Positions 7,240 to 11,730 of a DNA stretch of 11,730 nucleotides are shown here, in pieces. Position 1 is the stretch's first letter. Each line of letters starts with the position of its first letter. The DNA is from Bacteroidales bacterium (lineage in GTDB: Bacteria; Bacteroidota; Bacteroidia; Bacteroidales; JAAUTT01): contig JANXXY010000149.1 in assembly GCA_025350365.1 (NCBI GenBank), positions 1-11,730 on the forward strand. Reading direction: 5' to 3'. The notes under the pieces are model-generated. The model searched no databases. It was not told the DNA's origin and saw nothing but the letters and a program-made list of their open reading frames with translations. The translations under genes were made by a program, and so were the position numbers.

Positions 7240-7857
7240 TTAATCACAAATCACCATCTTATCCGGATTTTGTTTAAAATCAAACATGAGCTTGATCTGT
7301 TCGTGCGTTATCCTATCAGTAGATAATTGCGAAAGATTATCTAACGGGTAAAAATCTGCTCCAAGCGTTTCCATGCCAGCTTGAAGCGAGCCTCCAGTTT
7401 CGCGGCACAAAATAAATAATTTATAGGTATACCAGGGAGAAGGAGGATGTGCATGGCGCTTTTTATCCAAAACGGCCAGAAGCCGAACTGGCTCTACTTT
7501 CAATCCTGATTCCTCCCATACTTCTTTAACGGCTATTTCGTTTGCGGTATAGCCAATATCGCTCCATCCGCCCGGAAGACTCCAGCAATGATCTATTTTT
7601 TCCTGAACCATCAAAATAGTATTGTCTCGAAAAATAACTCCGCGAACATCAATTTTCGGAGTTTGGTATCCTTTTTCATGCTCGAACAATTCCCGAATTG
7701 TTTCTACTTTGGTATGGCTTAACTTTTCCAACATTTCGAAGCTGATCTCACGTAATTGTTCGTACCGTTCAATATCATACTGGTTTTGTGCATATTCCAG
7801 TCCAATTTGTGCAATAGATTGTATCTTTTGTGCAAACACAAGAAAAGAATGATTCAT
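7240..7857 (-). CDS. Nudix hydrolase with N-terminal Nudix-associated domain (YjhB/ADP-ribose pyrophosphatase-like)
   Basis: A 205-residue cytoplasmic protein. Residues about 5-62 are helical ('KIQSIAQIGLEYAQNQYDIERYEQLREIS') and resemble the N-terminal domain found in front of a subgroup of Nudix enzymes in Bacteroidota and Firmicutes (I believe Pfam Nudix_N; not checked). The catalytic domain starts near residue 69. Its Nudix box begins at G97 in 'LPGGWSDIGY' and ends 'KEVWEESGL' (111-119), with the metal-binding E112, E115 and E116 kept. Two positions differ from GX5EX7REUXEEXGU: the first Glu is Y103 and Arg is K111. I think this is normal for the subgroup. Members are annotated as ADP-ribose or nucleoside diphosphate sugar pyrophosphatases, but the substrate cannot be read from the sequence. 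It is monocistronic, convergent with pfk and divergent from the T9SS cassette. No Shine-Dalgarno is visible before the ATG. Confidence 0.88.
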   Translation of the reverse strand: MNHSFLVFAQKIQSIAQIGLEYAQNQYDIERYEQLREISFEMLEKLSHTKVETIRELFEHEKGYQTPKIDVRGVIFRDNTILMVQEKIDHCWSLPGGWSDIGYTANEIAVKEVWEESGLKVEPVRLLAVLDKKRHAHPPSPWYTYKLFILCRETGGSLQAGMETLGADFYPLDNLSQLSTDRITHEQIKLMFDFKQNPDKMVICD

Positions 7858-7900
7858 CGCTGGTTTTTTAATGATAGTAAAGATAAGTCGTTTAATTTAA

Positions 7901-7946
7901 GTTAAAAAAATGACGAAAGCATTAATTGAAATTGTTAAAATGACGA
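7901..7946. repeat. Direct repeat GTTAAA(n)ATGACGA in the Nudix/T9SS divergent region
   Basis: GTTAAA followed by A's and ATGACGA occurs at 7901-7916 and again, three A's shorter, at 7934-7946. The two ATGACGA cores are 30 bp apart, close to three helical turns. It could be a paired regulator site for either divergent gene, but the AT-rich context makes chance likely. Confidence 0.3.
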
Positions 7947-7964
7947 TAATTTATAAATATTTTT

Positions 7965-7972
7965 TACTTTTG
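7965..7972 (+). promoter_or_regulatory. Bacteroidota-type -7 promoter box before the T9SS cassette
   Basis: TACTTTTG is an exact match to the Bacteroidota -7 consensus TAnnTTTG. It is 33 bp upstream of the GTG start, giving a predicted leader of about 26 nt. No clear -33 TTTG lies 19-21 bp further upstream, so the call rests on one box and position. Confidence 0.5.
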
Positions 7973-8004
7973 GTGCAAACAATTGCTTGCTAAACATTTA
8001 AAAT

Positions 8005-8502
8005 GTGTTTAAAAAAACCTTAATATTTTTCATCCTTTTATCTTTTGTGGTGACCCTTTTTGCGCAGAAGCTTACGCCAACTGTAATTGCTTCCGGTGGT
8101 GGTTCTGCTACCAAATTTTCCTATTCCCTGGCATATACTTTTGGGGAGACATTTATAAATACATTGAAATCACAAAGCAACACACTTACTGAAGGTTTCC
8201 ATCAAACATATCCGAAAGTAATAATACCGGGATATAATGAGGTAACTGCAACACCAAACCCGGTTACATCCCGAAACTTCTATAAATTATACCTTACGTT
8301 TTATATTGATGATGCTAACTCCTATACTGTAACCATCTATAATATAAGCGGTAAAAATGTTGACATATATAACTACGACAACCTTCTGACAGGAGAAAAT
8401 AAAGAAATTGATTTTAGCAGTTTTACCTTAGGAATTTACCTTGTGAAGGTTAAATCGAAAAATGGAAAAATTCAGCGAACCTTTAAAATAGAGAAAATAT
8501 AA
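8005..8502 (+). CDS. Small exported protein with a T9SS type A C-terminal sorting domain
   Basis: 165 residues. It starts with a signal peptide (MFKKTLIFFILLSFVVTLFAQ), cut near residue 21. Residues 23-70 ('TPTVIASGGGS', 'LAYTFGETFINTL', 'LTEGFHQTYP') match a block common in small Bacteroidota surface proteins, usually seen as 'SSGG..WTIGE..T....LTQGF.Q'. Residues about 82-165 form a type A T9SS sorting domain: 'PNP' at 84-86, 'VTIYNISGK' at 109-117, 'LGIYLVKVKS' at 142-151, and a final Lys-rich strand. In known systems this domain is removed as the protein is attached to the cell surface or released. The mature protein left would be only about 60 residues. The start is GTG: the in-frame codon two upstream is a TAA at 7999, while the overlapping ATG at 8003 is in another frame. 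It is the first gene of a pair, 32 bp before the next gene. Confidence 0.88.
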   Translation: MFKKTLIFFILLSFVVTLFAQKLTPTVIASGGGSATKFSYSLAYTFGETFINTLKSQSNTLTEGFHQTYPKVIIPGYNEVTATPNPVTSRNFYKLYLTFYIDDANSYTVTIYNISGKNVDIYNYDNLLTGENKEIDFSSFTLGIYLVKVKSKNGKIQRTFKIEKI

Positions 8503-8534
8503 TACATTCTTTAAAACCTATTAACTCAACAACA

Positions 8535-9917
8535 ATGAAGAAACTAATTTTTGTTTTGACGCTGATGGCCAACCTTATGATAGTTATGGGTCAGCAGGAA
8601 CCATTCGGAATTAGTTATCAGGCAGTAGCGAGAAACGAAAAGGGAACCGAACTTATAAATAAAAGATTAGACGTACGTTTTAGCATACTAAAGGGAAATG
8701 TTAATGGTGAATTAGTATGGCAGGAGTTACATCAAGTGGAAACAAACGAATATGGATTGTTTACATTGATTATTGGAAATGGAACCAAACAATCAGGAAC
8801 GGCTCCTTCTTTTTTAAACATACCATGGAATGCAGCCACTCATTATTTGCGTGTTGAAGTAGATTTTGGTAATAATTTTGTAGACATGGGAACCAGCCAA
8901 ATGCTTGCTGTTCCCTATGCCTTGTATGCTTTACACAGCGGAAATAGCGGCGTGGGAAGTCAGCAGCTTACCCTTAACCCTAGCGACAAAACACTCGATT
9001 TATCGAATAATGGAGGAAGTGTAAAGGTATCGGATATCACTTCGTTGATGCAGGTTGATAAGGACTCAACGAATGAAATTCAAACTATTACTTATGAAAA
9101 GGATAGCAAGATCTTAAAACTCAACAGAAACGGCGGACAAGTTGATTTTTCCTCTTTTACAGATGGAGATTCTGACCCTGCGAATGAATTGCAAAACCTT
9201 TCCTTGGCTGACAATGTATTATCAATATCAAAGGGTAATTCAGTAACTCTTCAGCAGCCCTCGTTATTTCTGGAAAAAAGCCAGCTGACCCTTAAAGTTG
9301 GCAATAAACCAATGGGATCCTATTCGATAGACACAGATTCCACGAACGAAATACAACACCTCACCTATTCAGGTAATCATATCAAATTAGATAAATCAGG
9401 AGGCTCAATATATGATGCTGATACTAGTAAAACGAATGAACTTATCACTGCTTCAACATTTGATGGTGACAAATTGCATATTATTGAGGCAGGTGCTGAT
9501 CATCAGATTGATATTTCTGCCTTGAAAAATACTCCTTGGGTTGGGTTTAACTGTTCTTATTCTTCATTTGGGACTCTTAATATGGCTGCTAATAGCGAAT
9601 TCTCTATTCCATGGGTCAAGGATTTTGACGATTCTAACAATTTTTCTAATAATAAATTTGTTGTTCCATGCAGTGGAGTGTATTCTTTTTCTATTACCCT
9701 TTTATTTAGCAATGCTTCTGATAATATCGATTTGAATATCTATAATTCTGTTTCAAAAATAAAGTCGTTTCAGGAATTAGGAGCAAAGCCGTTCTCGACA
9801 TCATTTTTATTAAAATTAATTATTGGTGATATTTTAGAAATTAAAGTTGCCAATAGATCGTTATCCTCTGCATATAATATCAATCAAGCTGTTTTTAGTG
9901 GTTATCGGGTTCACTAA
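8535..9917 (+). CDS. Exported surface repeat protein with C-terminal C1q/TNF-like domain
   Basis: 460 residues. A signal peptide ends near residue 20 (MANLMIVMGQ). Residues 23-135 form a conserved module, 'GISYQAVARN..G..L' through 'VWQELHQVETNEYGLFTLIIGNGT' to 'MLAVPYALYAL', typical of Bacteroidota proteins that otherwise end in tail-fibre or collagen-like parts. Then come imperfect repeats, each opening with an acidic turn D-x-D-x-x-N-E: 175-181, 212-218, 266-272 and a looser one at 294-302, each followed by strands such as 'LSLADNVLSISKGNSVTL'. This looks like a beta-rich, possibly trimeric fibre stalk. Residues about 335-460 resemble a C1q/TNF jelly roll: 'NKFVVPCSGVYSFSITL' (373-389), 'GDILEIKVAN' (431-440) and the closing 'FSGYRVH'. 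The protein lacks its own T9SS sorting domain. Pairing with the upstream T9SS cargo gene (32-bp gap) suggests co-expression. A ligand-binding or adhesin role is an inference. Confidence 0.82.
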   Translation: MKKLIFVLTLMANLMIVMGQQEPFGISYQAVARNEKGTELINKRLDVRFSILKGNVNGELVWQELHQVETNEYGLFTLIIGNGTKQSGTAPSFLNIPWNAATHYLRVEVDFGNNFVDMGTSQMLAVPYALYALHSGNSGVGSQQLTLNPSDKTLDLSNNGGSVKVSDITSLMQVDKDSTNEIQTITYEKDSKILKLNRNGGQVDFSSFTDGDSDPANELQNLSLADNVLSISKGNSVTLQQPSLFLEKSQLTLKVGNKPMGSYSIDTDSTNEIQHLTYSGNHIKLDKSGGSIYDADTSKTNELITASTFDGDKLHIIEAGADHQIDISALKNTPWVGFNCSYSSFGTLNMAANSEFSIPWVKDFDDSNNFSNNKFVVPCSGVYSFSITLLFSNASDNIDLNIYNSVSKIKSFQELGAKPFSTSFLLKLIIGDILEIKVANRSLSSAYNINQAVFSGYRVH

Positions 9918-9962
9918 CCATACCACCTTCAATATTACAGTGCTAAAACATCTTCCCAGGGT

Positions 9963-10430
9963 TCAATTCAATTTACCGTGGTATTTTATCTGCATTCCCT
10001 GCAGAAAATTACGCAAAATCTGATCTTCACACGGGCGGTATTGGTTCTGATTGGGGTTACGGAAAAATGCGCTTAACTCGTGTTTACTAATACGCATTTC
10101 AACCAGAGTAAGAATCTCAAGAATATCCTCATCTTTCAGGTTTAACGCTATTTTTAATTTTCGAAAAATGATATTATTATTCAACCGTTTTTCCGGAATG
10201 GGTTGTTCTCCTTCCTTTTTTCCGCGTTTATCGATGATCAATCCATTTAAAAAAATAGACAGTTCATTGTCAATAAGTTCTTGATAAGCAGTATCATCAT
10301 CCTTTTTTAACCAATCGCTTATTTGTGCCCTCGTTACCTGATAATCGGCTAATCCGAATATCTCAATCATTTTCGAATCGTTAAATTCGAAAGTGTACCT
10401 AATTCGCCGAAGGATGTCGTTATTGTTCAT
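9963..10430 (-). CDS. DUF1456 family protein (YehS-like)
   Basis: A 155-residue cytoplasmic protein that closely resembles E. coli YehS. It contains two copies of one helical unit: 'MNNNDILRRIRYTFEFND' with 'VTRAQISDWLKKDDD' (residues 1-46), and 'LNNNIIFRKLKIALNLKDEDILEIL' with 'ISKHELSAFFRNPNQ' (83-128). Each half ends in an aromatic 'LSIFLNGL' or 'LRNFLQGMQ' segment. The length is normal for the family. The function of DUF1456 is not known to me. Its ATG (10430-10428) comes 2 bp after the stop of the transaldolase gene, so the two are almost certainly one operon with coupled translation. It is convergent with the C1q-domain gene, with only 45 bp between stops and no clear terminator. Confidence 0.9.
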   Translation of the reverse strand: MNNNDILRRIRYTFEFNDSKMIEIFGLADYQVTRAQISDWLKKDDDTAYQELIDNELSIFLNGLIIDKRGKKEGEQPIPEKRLNNNIIFRKLKIALNLKDEDILEILTLVEMRISKHELSAFFRNPNQNQYRPCEDQILRNFLQGMQIKYHGKLN

Positions 10431-10432
10431 AA

Positions 10433-11101
10433 TTATGAAATAGGAATATCGTATAACATGGCACCGTCTTTTTCAAAATCAATCACTCCCCGGTCTGTCA
10501 TTGGGTGACTCATAAGCGCTATTAATACATCGTAGGAAGCTGTAACCGAATGACATCCTGTTAAGCTTACACGATATATCTGGTCAACGTTTTTAAAGCT
10601 TGCAGCCAATACCCGTGTGGGCAATCCATACAATCGGATGCCTTTTACGATATCAGAAACCACTTCAATTCCATGTGAAACAATATTATCGAGTCTGTTA
10701 ACATATGGAGCCACAAAATCTGCTCCGGCATTTGCCGCAATCATTGCCTGCGGTTGTGTGAAAATGGCAGTAGCTGTAACGTTCATTCCCGCATCTTTAA
10801 CAAGCCGAATGGCTCGAAAACCTTCGCGGGTAACCGGTATTTTTACATAATAATTATCCTTCAACCCAAATATATCTCTATATTTCTTTGCTTCTTTTAA
10901 TATATCTTCCGATGTATCGCTAATGGTTTGTATATGAATCATTTTATTACCAATACACTCCAATATTTCCGGAACAATCTTTGAAAGCGGTTTTCCTTCA
11001 TGCGAAAGAATTGTTGGATTAGTGGTAACCCCTTCCATTGGATAATAATTGAAGAGGTCTTTAATTTCTGCAATGTTTGCAGTGTCTGCTAAATAAATCA
11101 T
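10433..11101 (-). CDS. Small transaldolase family protein, fructose-6-phosphate aldolase (FSA/TalC) type
   Basis: A 222-residue cytoplasmic TIM-barrel aldolase of the short FSA/TalC group. The Schiff-base lysine is K87 in 'YYVKIPVT'. Other active-site residues follow E. coli FSA with an offset near two: D6 in 'LADTAN', 'GVTTNPTI' at 24-31, A131 and R136 in 'APYVNRLD', and S168 in 'AASFK'. Two positions help separate fructose-6-phosphate aldolases from true transaldolases. Here Q58 ('HIQTIS') stands at the FSA Gln59 site and Y133 at the FSA Tyr131 site, where transaldolases typically have Glu and Phe. So the enzyme may split fructose 6-phosphate to dihydroxyacetone and glyceraldehyde 3-phosphate, or act in the non-oxidative pentose phosphate pathway; databases often label it 'transaldolase'. 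It is the first gene of an operon with the DUF1456 gene, with an exact -7 box about 70 bp upstream. Confidence 0.9.
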   Translation of the reverse strand: MIYLADTANIAEIKDLFNYYPMEGVTTNPTILSHEGKPLSKIVPEILECIGNKMIHIQTISDTSEDILKEAKKYRDIFGLKDNYYVKIPVTREGFRAIRLVKDAGMNVTATAIFTQPQAMIAANAGADFVAPYVNRLDNIVSHGIEVVSDIVKGIRLYGLPTRVLAASFKNVDQIYRVSLTGCHSVTASYDVLIALMSHPMTDRGVIDFEKDGAMLYDIPIS

Positions 11102-11133
11102 GATAATATATTGTTAAAAATAAATATAATAAT

Positions 11134-11165
11134 GAGTTAGCAGTTTAGCAGCTGAGTTAGTTTAG
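11134..11165. repeat. Short GTTAG/TTTAG repeats in the transaldolase leader
   Basis: GAGTTAG occurs at 11134-11140 and 11154-11160, a 20-bp period, each followed by TTTAG at 11144-11148 and 11161-11165, with GCAG units between. The block lies between the predicted -7 box and the start codon, so it would be in the 5' leader. It may be a simple sequence expansion; no function can be read from it. Confidence 0.4.
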
Positions 11166-11170
11166 GGATG

Positions 11171-11178
11171 CAAATGTA
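11171..11178 (-). promoter_or_regulatory. Bacteroidota-type -7 promoter box for the transaldolase operon
   Basis: On the minus strand the sequence is TACATTTG, an exact match to TAnnTTTG, 69 bp before the ATG at 11101. The predicted leader is about 60 nt. No good -33 TTTG is found 19-21 bp upstream, so confidence is moderate. Confidence 0.5.
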
Positions 11179-11234
11179 ATTCATAATTGATGCCATTGTT
11201 CCGTATTTATAAAAGATATCAGTAAAAGTTTATT

Positions 11235-11318
11235 TTATTTTGAGTAATAATCAATCATCTTTTGGTGGTTAACAAGGCCAAAAATTTTACAGTCGTTCTT
11301 AAACTTTTGTCGATTAAG
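11235..11318 (-). pseudogene. Possible coding remnant, 27 codons (C-terminal piece of an unknown protein)
   Basis: Between two in-frame stops (11319-11321 and 11235-11237) the minus strand reads 'LNRQKFKNDCKIFGLVNHQ', then 'KMIDYYSK'. The composition is more protein-like than the rest of this gap. There is no good start codon, and I do not recognise the family. It could be the tail of a gene lost by deletion, possibly linked to the break in the adjacent PIN toxin, or it could be chance. Confidence 0.2.
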
Positions 11319-11375
11319 TTAATATATGGAAGTCGCCAATAGGGCTCTTCGCTTATTTCGTCGAAAATATACGAT

Positions 11376-11528
11376 TCATTTTGCTATCATCACAATGAAA
11401 ATTACGAAAGGGAGGGTCGCGCTGTAAAAATGTATTTTTTTGTCGGAATGCAAAATAACTTGTCCAATCCGACTATTAGAATTAAGAATCGCGCTGAAAA
11501 CGACATTTGTATCAACGATAATTCTCAT
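11376..11528 (-). pseudogene. Truncated PIN-domain toxin (VapC-like), C-terminal part lost
   Basis: Starting at the ATG 11528-11526, the minus strand encodes 'MRIIVDTNVVFSAIL', 'NSNSRIGQVIL' and 'HSDKKIHFYS', the classic first strand and helix of a PIN ribonuclease, with the first catalytic Asp at D6. After about residue 36 (near 11421) the likeness ends. The frame runs through an unrelated hydrophobic tail, 'ATLPFVIFIVMIAK', to a TGA at 11376, giving 50 residues where a PIN toxin has about 130-140. The remaining three acidic residues of the active site are missing, so the product cannot be an active nuclease. The start overlaps the antitoxin stop by 4 bp (ATGA), as in a working toxin-antitoxin operon. 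I think a deletion or insertion removed the rest; no continuation is visible in the other frames nearby. Confidence 0.7.
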
Positions 11529-11728
11529 TTTAATAATCTATCACGATTTGCATCATACCAGTTTTTGTTAATTTCTGTTGACAATTGATCCACGACTGAT
11601 GGTTTTGTCTTATATTTTGAAGTTATTTCTTTGTATCTGAAATAATTAGCTAAATCTTGAAGTTCATCCATTTCAACAGTTGGTAATAACCTAATCACTA
11701 TTTCCTTATCTGTCCGCTCTATTATCAT
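11525..11728 (-). CDS. Antitoxin of a PIN-type toxin-antitoxin module
   Basis: A 67-residue protein, complete from ATG 11728-11726 to TGA 11527-11525. It begins 'MIIERTDKEIVIRLLP', continues 'MDELQDLANYFRYKEITSK', and ends 'INKNWYDANRDRLLK'. The N-terminal strand followed by 'YFRYKEITSK' is a pattern I know from small Bacteroidota antitoxins encoded directly before PIN or RelE-like toxins; the charged C-terminus would bind the toxin. The identification is supported by the downstream overlapping start of a PIN domain. Its partner is truncated, so the antitoxin may now be an orphan, possibly still acting on related toxins elsewhere or repressing its own operon. Only 2 bp of upstream sequence are in the window, so its promoter cannot be seen. 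Confidence 0.75.
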   Translation of the reverse strand: MIIERTDKEIVIRLLPTVEMDELQDLANYFRYKEITSKYKTKPSVVDQLSTEINKNWYDANRDRLLK

Positions 11729-11730
11729 AA

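Larger units (their letters stand above)
11102..11375. other. Non-coding stretch between the transaldolase start and the broken PIN toxin
   Basis: About 270 bp with no full gene. It holds the predicted transaldolase promoter and leader repeats (11134-11178) and the possible 27-codon remnant (11235-11318). I searched the minus strand in three frames for the missing part of the PIN toxin (its later acidic motifs and a 'LWTGD'-like end) and did not see it. A 33-codon plus-strand ORF (11326-11427) is probably chance. Confidence 0.5.

Noticed and set aside
9920..9984. ATACCAC (9920-9926) and GTGGTAT (9978-9984) inverted repeat around the convergent gene ends
   Set aside because: It resembles the cysK palindrome arms, but the spacer is 51 bp and one arm codes for the end of the DUF1456 protein, so it is probably chance.
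11326..11427. 33-codon plus-strand ORF antisense to the truncated PIN toxin
   Set aside because: It is short, basic, has no recognisable domain or ribosome binding site, and lies across the suspected breakpoint.
1..11730. CRISPR arrays, tRNA or rRNA genes, insertion sequences and defence systems
   Set aside because: I read the gaps for regular repeats, cloverleaf-like sequence and transposase motifs and saw none. The only defence-related or mobile-like content is the decayed toxin-antitoxin pair.

Overview
The window looks like chromosomal DNA from a low-GC member of the Bacteroidota, probably a free-living Bacteroidales or Marinilabiliales-type organism. The reasons are a protein with a type IX secretion (T9SS) C-terminal sorting domain, a companion surface protein of the 'SYQAVARN' type, exact matches to the Bacteroidota -7 promoter box TAnnTTTG, few Shine-Dalgarno sequences, and a pyrophosphate-type phosphofructokinase. 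The phylum call is an inference from these marks; no rRNA or other phylogenetic marker is present.

Layout from left to right. 1-581 (-): 5' portion of a DUF4197 protein that runs off the left edge. 849-1520 (-): orphan protein with seven predicted membrane segments. 1753-2730 (-): cysteine synthase, followed by a good rho-independent terminator. 2949-3914 (+): MsrB-MsrA methionine sulfoxide reductase lipoprotein, divergent from cysK across a gap that holds two ATACC-N8-GGTAT palindromes. 3987-5780 (-): CLC chloride channel/transporter with two CBS domains. 5962-7179 (+): PPi-dependent phosphofructokinase with a terminator. 7240-7857 (-): Nudix hydrolase. 8005-8502 and 8535-9917 (+): a two-gene surface cassette, made of a small T9SS cargo protein and a repeat protein ending in a C1q/TNF-like domain. 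11101 to 9963 (-): operon of a fructose-6-phosphate-aldolase-like transaldolase and a YehS/DUF1456 protein. 11376-11728 (-): toxin-antitoxin module with an intact antitoxin and a PIN toxin broken after about 36 residues.

Most of the window is ordinary housekeeping metabolism in single genes or pairs. Sulfur and redox functions meet at the cysK/msrBA divergent region, where the two palindromes could be a shared operator. PPi-PFK and the aldolase both use sugar phosphates but are far apart and not co-transcribed. The accessory content is the T9SS/C1q cassette and the decayed toxin-antitoxin locus at the right end. I did not find a convincing new defence or mobile system. The best leads are the palindrome pair, the C1q-like surface protein, the channel-like CLC residues, and the truncated PIN toxin with unexplained DNA next to it.
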